Shown here piece after piece: positions 45,542 to 58,175 of a DNA stretch of 64,000 nt. The stretch's first letter is position 1. Each line of letters begins with the position of its first letter. Origin of the DNA: Siphonodentalium dalli (taxonomy: Eukaryota > Mollusca > Scaphopoda > Gadilida > Siphonodentaliidae); assembly GCA_032622095.1 (NCBI GenBank), contig CP136065.1:218408151-218472150 (forward strand), given 5' to 3'. Under the pieces are notes generated by a model. The model was not told the origin of the DNA. It searched no databases and saw nothing but the letters and a program-made list of their open reading frames with translations. The position numbers and the translations under genes were made by a program.

Positions 45542-45839
45542 ATAGACTCTAACACTGCTCGAATTTGGTATTTAACGTGTCAACTTGACCTCGCTCATAG
45601 GCATGTTTCTGGACCTTGACCGATCCGACTAAAAATTTGTGTGTAGGACTACTTCGATCCCGGGAGCAATATGGACGGGTCCAATTTCACGTGGGACCAT
45701 GTTCTCGAACGTGCTGATATAGGCATGTTTCTGGACCAATTGAACAATAGTTTGGCCAGACGCTGTATATACTGGGTACTGTCCAGATGGAGGCGATCAC
45801 AAAAAAAATCCCTAACTAGCCCGAACGAAGTCGAGTACA

Positions 45840-46310
45840 TCAGCTAGTTTAATATATATTTTGGACATTTGTCTGTCTGTTTGTCTGTTAGCTATGGCCG
45901 GGAAAACTGCCGGACAGATTTGACGAAATTTGATACCTAGGGGAAATTATTTCCAGGGAGTATTTTGGACGGGTCAAATCTTGATCCCGACCTGACTTTG
46001 ACATTCAAAAAGATCAATTCAAGGTCAAATATGGTAAAACGGAAGTATTTCAACGAAATTTGATACCTACTGTTACTTTTGTCCCAGGAGTGTTTCGGGT
46101 GGGTCAAATCATGACCCTGACCTGATCTTGACATTCAAAATTGTCAATTCAAGGTCAAATCGGGTATAAAGCCGGGCGGATTTCGACGGGTACTTTTGTC
46201 GTGACTTTTGTCCGGGGAGTGTTTTGGACGGGTCAAATCGTGACCCCGACATGACCTTCACCTTTAAAATAGTCAATTCAAGGTTAAATCGCGCATTTCT
46301 CCGAAAATCA
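45840..46310 (+). repeat. GGTCAA/GACGGGTCAAATC repeat block
   Basis: Four units of about 115 bp, each with tttgacgaaatttgatacct, a gtgttttggacgggtcaaat block and attcaaggtcaaat. The mirror is at 54500-54960 and a third, independent block is at 59447-60010. Tandem GGTCA half-sites of this kind could bind nuclear receptors, but this is a by-product of an abundant repeat. Confidence 0.85.
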
Positions 46311-48881
46311 GAGGGGGAACATCCCGGACGAAGTGGGGTCCACGAGCTACTATTATATATTTCTAGATTTAGTTACAAACTAAATACCTGTATATTGTAC
46401 AAAGAAATGTTTGACAAATATATCTGTATCAATATTACCATACGGGTCATTAAAATAGATACGACGAAACAAATTTTGAAGGGTGCATGTATCAGGTAAA
46501 TTTTTATATTTCAAATGATGACAGGAATGCAGAAAGTTGAAGTACCTACGTAATACTGGCTATCCGCATGAAGAGATATACATGTATATAAAAACCAGAT
46601 GAGGGATATGTCTGTACAGTTGCTAAACAATTCAGTCATGCAAATGAGGATCAAAGAGTAAGATACCAAATTGCTGCCTGTGGTAATGTTTTTTAACGAA
46701 ATTCGGGAAAATTAGATTACTCTCACCCTGGTTATCCAGAAGATAATTGTGGAATCTGATGACGATCGGACAAGGGTGTCGTATGTAGGATCAACCAAAT
46801 TATTTAGCCATAAAAATAGTAAAATTGAAGATCACCGCTGGCAGTGATGTCTTCACAAGGACAGTTTGAGAACAAAATATGGCTCACATCTAGCGGTGAC
46901 CCAAAATATCCACATAAGAAAAAGTTCTCCAATAAAAGCTGGCTGCAGGGTGCGCCAATTGATTCAAATTCGAAATTTAGCAGGGTGTACTGCTTGTGGC
47001 CATGTTTTCCCCGCAAATTTGATAGACTGATGGACAAAACCACTGAATCCGTTGAATCAATATACATGTATACATGGATTAATTTATATGCATTGTTATA
47101 CACAGTACTGGTATATAAAGGTACTGAAAATAACTATATTACTAGTATACACAAAATAAACCATATATCATGGCTATGGGTTCTAATATCCGAACATGAC
47201 AGCTAAGAACTTGGTGTGAATTAAAGAGTGGTGGTTTCTCAAGCATATCTAACCCTCCACGTTAGAAACATGCCATTAAATGTCATAAGTATAATCTAGC
47301 TTGAGGACAGAAGTGATCCATAAAATGATAAAAACCCCCCTTAATTCAACCAGGTCCTCGCGCGATGTATGATCGATCACATGATGATCTAGGGGGATTA
47401 GAATTGATGTATAAAAACAGCACTGCATGTAAATATAAAATAAAATAGTGCTACATCTTATTACAGATTATTGCCATATATAATCAGTGATTATACAGAC
47501 AGTCTGACAAAATAAAGTTTCAGTGACACTCTATCCGAAGAGGGGAATAATTTCATCTGTTACAGTCAATGGAGCAATTATGAATCTGGAAAGGTGAAAT
47601 TTCTAAGTAATACTAGATATCGACATGACGCGATAAAATATAACGTAAATGCAATATGGCCGCTGGCGACCATTTTTTCCTATGAAATTAAAAAAATATT
47701 TGATAGCTCTCATCTGATAGATCAATATCAAGATAAATATGAAGTTTGGTGATGATCGGATGAGTGAAGTGGACTGTGGTCTGTGCTAAACGGTTTAGTA
47801 ATGCTTAAAAAGATTCTTACCTTAATATTTTTATGTTCACTTTATAAACTTCACTGAGTCATCTTTGTCATGTATTGAGTTTGATATCTTTTGTTAACAG
47901 TTTATAAATCATGTATGTCTCATGTTTGTTGTTTTAATTTATGTGTTTATTATCATTAAATAAAGTTGCATTCCTTAAAAAGATTCTTACCTCAATGTTT
48001 TTATGTTCACTTTATAAACTCCACTGAGTCATCTTTGTCATGTATTGAATTTGATATTTTTTGTTAACAGTTTATAAATTATGTATGTCTCGTGTTCGTT
48101 ATTATATTATATACACTTTATAGTGTGTTTTCAGAACGAAAAAAAAATGAATAAAATCAACAAATTTGTAAATTTAAAAACAATTCAAACGTTGTTGTAT
48201 TCCATGTCCCAGCCCGGACATATACACCAAATTTCAATAATATTCATTGAGAAACAACGGACCAAACGCTATATAACACCCGTATACATCTTTTATTCCG
48301 AATCGGACTCGGGTACATGTTATAGTAGGTACCGAATTGACACACGTCGACTGGGCGAGTTGGCCATGGGGCGATTAGGCCGATTCCGGCACATTCTATA
48401 ATTTACCGTATGTATCCGTTTACGCGTAGTTTACTTTAGAAAGTTCCGCAATTAATACCGTAAATAGAGCGACCTTATTTGACAGAGAATGCCTCTGTTA
48501 TTGATTATCAAGTTGCTGTACATTAAAAACGACAAATTCACATGCTCGTTCAAGCGCAGTAGTCTATTTTCCCCATGTTAAAGGACATCCACAAATACTA
48601 AATAACGCTAACCTACTGCCGAATGTTTGACACGACAACTGTTAACATATTTGGGCTGAATTCATCTGACGCGGTATTATTCCTCAAAATAAACAACAAA
48701 ACCTTCGTTACTTGGAAATGTAGTTTGGGCTAACATTTACATAAATCCTCCAGATCAATTATCCGACACACACGTCAGATGAAAAAGTCACATGAAGTAA
48801 CCGGCCAAATTGGCCGAAATGACACTTGGCGAATACCGTATTCAACCGTTCTTGTTTTGTTTTGTTTTTAGTTGATGTTTA

Positions 48882-48995
48882 AAGCCACATGGCGGTTTGT
48901 GCTCCAAACATACGCCTAACAGTATTCGCTTTTGAATTTTTCACGGTATCAAAATAGGTCGATACATACTTGTACTACCTTTCTAGGAGCGTAAA
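48882..48995. repeat. R2 repeat, left portion
   Basis: It matches 15221-15330 (aagccacatg, attcgcttttgaatttttc, aataggtcgata, then an actacctt block) and stops where TE2 begins. The rest is at 61782-62068. Confidence 0.75.
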
Positions 48996-49599
48996 CGGCC
49001 GAATTCTGGTCCCTGGTCTAGACCAGGGTTGCATGTAAACTATAGTCTAGACCTGGCCGAAACCACGGTGATCGCCATGTGTTACCCAGCTTCGAGGCGA
49101 GTAAGCTGGGATTATTGGTCAGCACTGGTCCGTATTCTCGTCTTTTTGAAACTCAGGTTTACGTAAACCATGGTTTGCCTTCTTATTGTCATGCAAGCCT
49201 GTGTCGGTCTGTTCATAATTCGAACCATGTGGTAACGTACAAGTTCTGGTAACAGAAACATATGTGTATTTTTTGAAAGCATTTATGTTAACCAAATAGG
49301 AATTGTGTTTTATTGATATGCCGTGAAGAAGAAAGATTATAATTATATATGAACTGGACAAAATGTAATATAATAGATAATTATGTGTGCTACAGGTAAT
49401 AGTCTACAACTGAGACCGTGTACCCCCCTGGTCTGAGATTTTTGTATAAACCGAGACTTGAACCAGAGACGAGAATACCTTTTTCTGTTTTCGCAGTAAC
49501 GATACAGATTGGTAATTTGATTGTAAATCATGCGTGCGTTTATCTGGCTTTACAGTGGAGTTTTATTTATAACATCCTTGCCGTGTCTGAAAGCATATT

Positions 49600-50560
49600 A
49601 CCGTTATAGTCGGATTCCTTATGTCGAAAAAGATGGTCGCGCGTTTTCGGAATGTTAAAAGCGATGTGAGAACAGTTTCTATACCACCGGTGTGTCTATT
49701 TTCAGAATCTACCTGTTTCCAGCTTGATATTTTAGTGGAAACAGGTTTGTGTGAGGCTTTTGTTTGTGCACCCCTCTATTTTTTCCCGTCCACCTGGTAA
49801 TAAAACATGCTATTACGCATAGCAAGTTCGGTAAGTGGCTTTCTTTGTTCTCAGAAATAGAAAAACATGGAGAGATCTTGCCAAAATTACTTAATTACAT
49901 ATCTTAACGTGGAATTTTATCATAAAATCATCAGATGAATTGTATTTATGACTGCATTTTCAATTTTCTTTCCCAAATATTAAGGTATTGTATATTCTTA
50001 AAATCAGCTACATCACATATAGACGAACATGAACAATCTACAAGGATATCATATGCCACAAACAAAACTTCGTTACATCGATTTTTGGTAAAGATATCGC
50101 AGAAAAGCTAAACCTACCCCTCGCTGATTTCACAAGTCAGATTCCTTTCGTCGAAAATAACGGTCGCGCAATTTCGGATTGTCTAAAACGACATGCGAAT
50201 GGTTTATTTATCAATAGCGTGTCTACTTTCAGAGTTTACCTGTGTCCAGTTGAAATTTTATTGGAAAAAAGTGTTTTGGACTGTTTTATGAATTTAAAGA
50301 GCGTTTGCTTATTATACAAATATTAATCCCCATAACTAACCTTCTGGTGGATGTGCGACTTGAAATTAACAAAAGTATCAAATATGGCGGTCTACTTTCA
50401 GAGTCTACTTGTTTCCTGTCTGACATTTTAGTGGAAACAAATTGTTTGGACGGTTTTAAACATTTAAAGAGCGTTTCCTGATTATACAGATATTAACTAA
50501 CACGATTAGCTTTTTCATGAATGGTGCGAGTTGAAATTATGCACATATGTCAAGTATGAC
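49600..50560. repeat. Three diverged repeats of a tactttcagagtctacctgtt block
   Basis: Related blocks begin near 49609, 50145 and 50390. Each has cagaatctacctgtttcc-like sequence followed by attttagtggaaac and an aagagcgttt or similar tail. An inverted relative (cataaggaatccgactat) lies at 58300-58430, inside the same TE2. Confidence 0.6.
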
Positions 50561-51359
50561 TCTGAAATGTATTTTTGAGAATGGTGTCGTCAGATAAGTC
50601 TCCACGGGAAGTGTACTACAGTTGCGAACAAAACTAACGTCGGACGTACCTATAGAGAGTTTGACAATTTACTCAAATTTTCAGTGGTGGAACTTAATGG
50701 CTATCATATATGCATGGCTCTTAAGTCTTACGTGTAATCTATCGTAACTACATGTTATTTTACCAAATTCACTTGCAATATAGTCAGGACACCAGATACA
50801 ATAGTTGAGAAAAATGTGGTTCACATCAATCATATATACACCACAATCACGTGCTTCAGTGATAATGTCCACTATTCTACAGATGTAATGTTTATCATTA
50901 CTAAAGTTTCAGGATGTCGTTGTAAAATTGATTGATGTTGTTTTTTTTTTCATCAATTGACAAAATTAATATTTATTGCCAGGACGAAGTACCGCATAAT
51001 ACGGAGTTGTGTGCTAACAATTCTGCGAGTCATATTTATGTAAGTGTCAGTCATAACTTTTAGGACATGGAAATATTTTTTTTTATTAATTCGTGGCCAC
51101 GAAATAACTAATTGTGATATACGATCGCCAGTCCCATTGTTGTAATGGAAGCGGATAGAGATGATTTGGTTGTAGTTGTCCACCATCTTGGTATGAGCCA
51201 CGATTAAGAAAATATAAGGAGAACATTGTTTTGATATAAACTCGTTGGACAACACCGACCCTGTCTTTAAAACAGCAGCCTTTGCCTTTTTGTTTGGTGG
51301 TGGTGAGTTCAAACCATGTATGGCCCGTAAAACAAATTAAGTAATCACCCCTTTCACCA

Positions 51360-51965
51360 ACCCGATCCAAAGTTGCCGCCGTCCTGGGGTGGGTCACATA
51401 GGGCACCCACTACATCAGTATATCTTGGGGCCACCCTACAGCACCAATTATACCACATAAAACAGTTAAGGGCCGAGAAATTGTATAGGTGCCATATTTG
51501 AACCCATCTGGGGCGGCCATTTTGGATCGGGGATGGTGAAAGCGGGTGAATATTTAGTTTGTCTCATCAGGGGTCACCATACAACACACTGTATTAGACC
51601 TAAAGTGGGGGGGGGGGGGCAATTGCATGGTACCATATATGGACTTTTTCGCTCGAATGGGTTGAATGTGTGAAAAAATAGCTTGCTTTGCGAGCCACCG
51701 TACAGCACCCTTTATATGATCTATATCGGTCAAGTGACCGAGAAATAATGTGTACCCTATTTAACCCCTTCTGAGCGGCGACCATTTTGGATCCGGTATG
51801 GTTGAAAGGTGTGAATATTTATAAGTTTGTTTTTGGGCTCACCCTACAAAACCCCTTATTTGACTCAAATCGGCCAATATGCTGAGTGAAATGGCATTCC
51901 CATTCGATCCATTGTGGTAAAAACTAATGAATATTCAGTTTGTCTTGGAGCCACCTGACCCGTGT
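51360..51965. repeat. Degenerate tandem units of about 150-160 bp
   Basis: Four units with a GCGGCCATTTTGGATC core, a gtgaatattta.tttgt block and a caccctacagcaccc block. A G run (51607-51619) interrupts the second. Confidence 0.7.
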
Positions 51966-52001
51966 TTCCCCATTCTCTCTGTGCTAGTTTATATCGGACG
52001 T

Positions 52002-55000
52002 TCATTTCGGCCAATTTGGCCGGTTACTTCATGTGACTTTTTCATCTGACGTGTGTGTCGGATAATTGATCTGGAGGATTTATGTAAATGTTAGCCCAAA
52101 CTACATTTCCAAGTAACGATGGTTTTGTTGTTTATTTTGAGGAATAATACCGCGTCAGATGAATTCAGCCCAAATATGTTAACAGTTGTCGTGTCAAACA
52201 TTCGGCAGTAGGTTAGCGTTATTTAGTATTTGTGGATGTCCTTTAACATGGGGAAAATAGACTACTGCGCTTGAACGAGCATGTGAATTTGTCATTTTTA
52301 ATGTACAGCAACTTGATAATCAATAACAGAGGCATTCTCTGTCAAATAAGGTCGCTCTATTTACGGTATTAATTGCGGAACTTTCTAAAGTAAACTACGC
52401 GTAAACGGATACATACGGTAAATTATAGAATGTGCCGGAATCGGCCTAATCGCCCCATGGCCAACTCGCCCAGTCGACGTGTGTCAATTCGGTACCTACT
52501 ATAACATGTACCCGAGTCCGATTCGGAATAAAAGATGTATACGGGTGTTATATAGCGTTTGGTCCGTTGTTTCTCAATGAATATTATTGAAATTTGGTGT
52601 ATATGTCCGGGCTGGGACATGGAATACAACAACGTTTGAATTGTTTTTAAATTTACAAATTTGTTGATTTTATTCAATTTTTTTTCGTTCTGAAAACACA
52701 CTATAAAGTGTATATAATATAATAAAGAACACGAGACATACATAATTTATAAACTGTTAACAAAAGATATCAAATTCAATACATGACAAAGATGACTCAG
52801 TGGAGTTTATAAAGTGAACATAAAAACATTGAGGTAAGAATCTTTTTAAGGAATGCAACTTTATTTAATGATAATAAACACATAAATTAAAATAACAAAC
52901 ATGAGACATACATGATTTATAAACTGTTAACAAAAGATATCAAACTCAATACATGACAAAGATGACTCAGTGAAGTTTATAAAGTGAACATAAAAATATT
53001 AAGGTAAGAATCTTTTTAAGCATTACTAAACCGTTTAGCACAGACCACAGTCCACTTCACTCATCCGATCATCACCAAACTTCATATTTATCTTGATATT
53101 GATCTATCAGATGAGAGCTATCAAATATTTTTTTAATTTCATAGGAAAAAATGGTCGCCAGCGGCCATATTGCATTTACGTTATATTTTATCGCGTCATG
53201 TCGATATCTAGTATTACTTAGAAATTTCACCTTTCCAGATTCATAATTGCTCCATTGACTGTAACAGATGAAATTATTCCCCTCTTCGGATAGAGTGTCA
53301 CTGAAACTTTATTTTGTCAGACTGTCTGTATAATCACTGATTATATATGGCAATAATCTGTAATAAGATGTAGCACTATTTTATTTTATATTTACATGTA
53401 GTGCTGTTTTTATACATCAATTCTAATCCCCCTAGATCATCATGTGATCGATCATACATCGCGCGAGGACCTGGTTGAATTAAGGGGGGTTTTATGGATC
53501 ACTTCTGTCCTCAAGCTAGATTATACTTATGACATTTAATGGCATGTTCCTAACGTGGAGGGTTAGATATGCTTGAGAAACCACCACTCTTTAATTCACA
53601 CCAAGTTCTCAGCTGTCATGTTCGGATATTAGAACCCATAGCCATGATATATGGTTTATTTTGTGTATACTAGTAATATAGTTATTTTCAGTACCTTTAT
53701 ATACCAGTACTGTGTATAACAATGCATATAAATTAATCCATGTATACATGTATATTGATTCAACGGATTCAGTGGTTTTGTCCATCAGTCTATCAAATTT
53801 GCGGGGAAAACATGGCCACAAGCAGTACACCCTGCTAAATTTCGAATTTGAATCAATTGGCGCACCCTGCAGCCAGCTTTTATTGGAGAACTTTTTCTTA
53901 TGTGGATATTTTGGGTCACCGCTAGATGTGAGCCATATTTTGTTCTCAAACTGTCCTTGTGAAGACATCACTGCCAGCGGTGATCTTCAATTTTAATATT
54001 TTTATGGCTAAATAATTTGGTGATCCTACAGACGACAACCTTGTCCGATCGTCATCAGATTCCACAATTATCTTCTGGATAACCAGGGTGAGAGTAATCT
54101 AATTTTCCCGAATTTCGTTAAAAAACATTACCACAGGCAGCAATTTGGTATCTTACTCTTTGATCCTCTTTTGCATGACTGAATTGTTTAGCAACTGTAC
54201 AGACATATCCCTCATCTGGTTTTTATATACATGCATATCTCTTCATGCGGATAGCCAGTATTACGTAGGTACTTCAACTTTCTGCATTCCTGTCATCATT
54301 TGAAATATAAAAATTTACCTGATACATGCACCCTTCAAAATTTGTTTCGTCGTATCTATTTTAATGACCCGTATGGTAATATTGATACAGATATATTTGT
54401 CAAACATTTCTTTGTACAATATACAGGTATTTAGTTTGTAACTAAATCTAGAAATATATAATAGTAGCTCGTGGACCCCACTTCGTCCGGGATGTTCCCC
54501 TCTGATTTTCGGAGAAATGCGCAATTTAACCTTGAATTGACTATTTTAAAGGTGAAGGTCATGTCGGGGTCACGATTTGACCCGTCCAAAACACTCCCCG
54601 GACAAAAGTCACGACAAAAGTACCCGTCGAAATCCGGCCGGCTTTATACCCGATTTGACCTTGAATTGACAATTTTGAATGTCAAGATCAGGTCAGGGTC
54701 ATGATTTGACCCACCCGAAACACTCCTGGGACAAAAGTAACAGCAGGTATCAAATTTCGTTGAAATACTTCCGTTTTACCAGATTTGACCTTGAATTGAT
54801 CTTTTTGAATGTCAAAGTCAGGTCGGGATCAAGATTTGACCCGTCCAAAATACTCCCTGGAAATAATTTCCCCTAGGTATCAAATTTCGTCAAATCTGTC
54901 CGGCAGTTTTCCCGGCCATAGCTAACAGACAAACAGACAGACAAATGTCCAAAATATATATTAAACTAGCTGATGTACTCGACTTCGTTCGGGCTAGTTA

Positions 55001-55416
55001 GGGATTTTTTTTGTGATCGCCTCCATCTGGACAGTACCCAGTATATACAGCGTCTGGCCAAACTATTGTTCAATTGGTCCAGAAACATGCCTATATCAGC
55101 ACGTTCTAGAGCATGGTCCCACGTGAAATTGGACCCGTCCATATTGCTCCCGGGATCGAAGTAGTCCTACACACAAATTTTTAGTCGGATCGGTCAAGGT
55201 CCAGAAACATGCCTATGAGCGAGGTCAAGTTGACACGTTAAATACCAAATTCGAGCAGTGTTAGAGTCTATAACACATACACACATGCATTCACGCATAC
55301 ACACATACATACATACATACAGACAGGTGTTTCAAAATGTATAATCGATAGCTACAACAATTCTATGGTAGATAGTTCACGGCCGACCTGATGCATGCAT
55401 CTTAGTTTTCTTGTAT
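52002..55416 (-). repeat. Giant inverted repeat, right arm (3.4 kb)
   Basis: The reverse complement of 45389-48822, with differences scattered as single substitutions and short indels (for example the A-run near 52678 and the microsatellite near 55300). Beyond both edges the sequence similarity stops abruptly. It lies within TE2, whereas the left arm is outside it. Confidence 0.97.
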
Positions 55417-56190
55417 CACCATAGAGCCCGGGTCCCACGCCATAAGGGGTTTATAGTAGCGTCTCTGCTATCGTACGCATTGTTTCTAAAAACATCATCA
55501 AGTGTAACCATACCGTAAAGGTATCTGGATATATGCAAAGGTCAATTAGGTATAATTCGCCACGAATTAGCATTTCGTGACCACGAAATAAAAAAAAAAA
55601 AATTCCATGTCCTAAACCATCCACCGTAGCTTATGGATCATTCTGTTTTAGTATTAAATATGGAGAAACCCGACCAGCATCAATGTAACAACTACAACAA
55701 CTCATCTATGCCAATGATATGTTTAGCCATACATGTGGATAGGGTGGTATTGTTTAAAAATGTTAAACAATGTTATCAATTCCATATGTATGCTAAATAT
55801 TGCTGGGCATATATAGATGGTTGTTCTATAATTCCTGGTCGGGTTTATCAAAATTGGGAGTTTAAATTATGTTCATCTGATGATAAAGAAAACACTTTCT
55901 CCATCCACTCGATATACATCCCCCGGGATACATGTTTCACATACTAAATTAACACCTTAGTCAACATAACAAATCACTCCCTCAAATCCTTTGCCACAAG
56001 AATAAAAATAAATTGTCAGTATAAATAGGCAAGACATCATTCTCTGGACACTTTCTAAAAGATAATTTATTTATAAGAAGATATATATGTGCATTATGTG
56101 CTTGGTCTTATATATAGCACAACACAGTAAGATGCAAGTGACACAGTGCGGGGACAATACTGTGTCGAAGGGGGCCCTTCCGTCATCCTT
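55417..56190. other. No recognised gene; one 104-codon frame
   Basis: The plus-strand frame 55633-55947 (104 codons, Cys- and Tyr-rich) has no family resemblance. Just before it, aattagcatttcgtgaccac at about 55563 plus an A run and ttccatgtccta mirror 51060-51112 in inverted orientation, a separate small repeat family with palindromic CGTGGCCACG. Confidence 0.3.
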
Positions 56191-56309
56191 CATAATGTAT
56201 CATGACTCCATCTGTTGTGAACAAACCATCGACTGAGGCTTAATGGATCGTTCTCCCCCAATAATATACTTGCATGACTTTGAACCGATCAACACTCTGG
56301 GCCGTGGTA

Positions 56310-56770
56310 TTTTCCCATAAATTAGATAGTGTCTATAGTCGGATGGTATTGATTATGTTCAAATGGTGACACAGATATGAAACTGTACATGTTAGTGCCC
56401 CATGGGCCATTTATCATTACAAGATCGAGAAACTTAGTCTAGAAAATTACCGGGAATTCACTGGAAATTGCAATTGTAGCTGATAGGGTCGTAATTCAAC
56501 GTTTGCGTTTCCGATGCAGTTAATACCCAAATGTGAAATTTTAGATATACCTGGCCGTCAAAATGAACCATATGTCTTATTTAAGGTTAGCAGCGGTTGC
56601 TAATCAAATGCCACAATGGTGTACTAATCATCCATTCGTATTGCCTTAATTTAGTCAGTGTCTAATTACATGGTGCTGGTTTTGTTCAAAGTTGGGCACA
56701 CGTATGTCTAAAACTATGCAGCCATGCTCTACATAGGCCATTGATCATTATAAGATCGGGAGACTTTACC
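56310..56770. repeat. Old tandem duplication, offset about 325 bp
   Basis: The 56310-56440 stretch (tagtgtct...gttcaaa.....acacagatatg...catgggccattt.tcattacaagatcg) reappears diverged at about 56645-56762 (cagtgtct...gttcaaa...gcacacgtatg...cataggccattgatcattataagatcg). Confidence 0.6.
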
Positions 56771-57296
56771 ACTGCTCCCGATAGCTCCTTAGTAACGGTT
56801 ACTAAGCACCTACTCGGAATTTGCAGGATAATGCAAATATGGTTGATATCTATTTTACTCATTAAGCTCTACTTTAGTGGAAATTCGAATTTACTTGGTT
56901 TTCACAGCTATACACGAAGCGTGGCGATTAACTGTGGTCAGAATATTGATGGTGAATGTTGGGTTTCAGTCGCTGTATGCTGAAGTTGGCCAAATGTAAC
57001 TGGCGTGGGAAGTGTGAAAGCAAAGCCTATGTCGCTATAATAAAGATCTCAGCTGCACCAAAATGCCCATTTATCAGTAGCACAAATCCTGCAAAAACAC
57101 AGATTCTCTCAGTGCATGTGGGATAGACTCCGATGATAATATAATATGTAATCACATCGTGAACAGTCTTGTTGTGATTATTTTCGTTTGATTCAACAGG
57201 CTGCACATTATCGAAGTTACAAAACCATTCGACACTTACTTTTGCCAGTGCCAATTACTGTATATTGAGGCATAACTATATCATATATTGCATCTA

Positions 57297-57784
57297 TTAA
57301 AGGTACTCAATCCGATAAAACTCCTCTCAATTACTATTTCAATGGCTTTGGGGGTCAAAAATATTTGACTCGAGTCGAGGAAGTCACCCATCAAAGCTCA
57401 GATTTGTTAGATATCGATTTTACAAATCTATTATTTTTCATTATCGGGAATACTTTCTGGCCCAGAACTCAGTCAAAATTGCGTTATTATTACCACTTGA
57501 TTTTAGAGTTATCCATCCTTGTCTGTTTGAATTGTGTTTTGGTGTACACATCTCGCGCAGGTTACGAAACTGACGGCAATTATTAGTACTCATCTCGAGA
57601 AACTAACAAATTTCAAATATCAATATCTAATAACTCTGAGCTTTGTTTGATGGGTTCCTTGACTCGAATCAAATATTTTTTACCCCCAAAGCCAAATAAA
57701 TAGTAATATAAGACCCTCTGATCGGATTGTTGTTGTTGGAATCTGTTGAGATGGGGACCCTCTGTTCGGATTGAGTACCTTTAA
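57297..57784. mobile_element. TTAA-flanked MITE with long inverted arms
   Basis: TTAA (57297-57300) plus AGGTACTCAATCCGA; right end TCGGATTGAGTACCT plus TTAA (57781-57784). Inside, ggctttgggggtcaaaaata and the tttgactcgagtc and catcaaagctcagat blocks mirror the right side, giving imperfect arms of about 100-140 bp. A small ccctctgatcggattgttg insertion or duplication lies just inside the right end. It is non-coding. Confidence 0.85.
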
Positions 57785-57884
57785 ATCATGGATAGCTACA
57801 GTGGGCCAAACACGAGTGTTAGTCTACATATATATTCAGTTGCGCACGATTGCAAATAAGTGATATTACAAACAACGTTTGTGC

Positions 57885-58175
57885 ATAACACGAAATTCTC
57901 CATAGGGTTGGGTGTTACATTTTGATCGCAACTGTACCTAGCAAGAATCATCTGATCACATCCATTCTTTTTAAAACTACGTCTGTGTTTCATACTTGGT
58001 ATTTTTTTTTAGGAATATCAGTACGCGCATATTATAATACGCAAAATGGCGCCATTTATCCAAAGTACTAGAATCTCCATAGGGCTCAGTATTAAATTTT
58101 GATCACAACTGTAGCCAACAAGAATGAACCGATCGCATCAAAATTTTCAAATATACATATAACGGTCATATCTAG
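57885..58175. repeat. Tandem duplication, unit about 180 bp
   Basis: ctccatagggttgggtgtta with attttgatcgcaactgta and caagaatca..tgatcaca recurs about 180 bp later with several changes. The copies are old. Confidence 0.65.

Larger units (their letters stand above)
45389..48822 (+). repeat. Giant inverted repeat, left arm (3.4 kb)
   Basis: The reverse complement recurs at 52002-55416. The match starts at atacaagaaaactaagatgc, with a GATGCATGCATC palindrome at the outer edge, and ends at a CGGCCAAATTGGCCG hairpin followed by aaatga at the inner edge. By eye the arms are about 98 percent identical; the largest difference is the GTAT microsatellite length. Contents include that microsatellite, a GGTCAA-rich block (45840-46310) and ATGGCCGC-type units. 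Identical 120-codon frames in both arms are not by themselves evidence of a gene. Confidence 0.97.
48823..52001. other. Spacer of the giant inverted repeat
   Basis: It holds the left part of an R2 repeat (48882-48995), the left end of TE2 (from 48996), a diverged repeat at 49600-50560 and tandem units at 51360-51960. Its content is not symmetric, so the two arms do not form one simple long palindrome. Confidence 0.85.

Noticed and set aside
46844-47206. 120-codon frame identical in both palindrome arms (53609-53971)
   Set aside because: Identity matches that of the surrounding non-coding arm. Composition and the ATGGCC-type repeat inside it argue for chance openness.
48081-48401. 106-codon frame repeated almost unchanged at 52423-52743
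   Set aside because: Both copies lie in the arms of the giant inverted repeat, so conservation comes from recent duplication or conversion. It shows no domain and has poly-A/T-rich sequence around it.
45389-48822. Helitron with a 3' hairpin at the CGGCCAAATTGGCCG edge
   Set aside because: The hairpin is not followed by CTRR, the other end does not begin with a convincing TC motif in the same orientation, and no Rep/helicase is present.
55633-55947. 104-codon Cys/Tyr-rich frame
   Set aside because: No signal peptide or cysteine pattern of a known family; kept only as an unexplained frame inside TE2.
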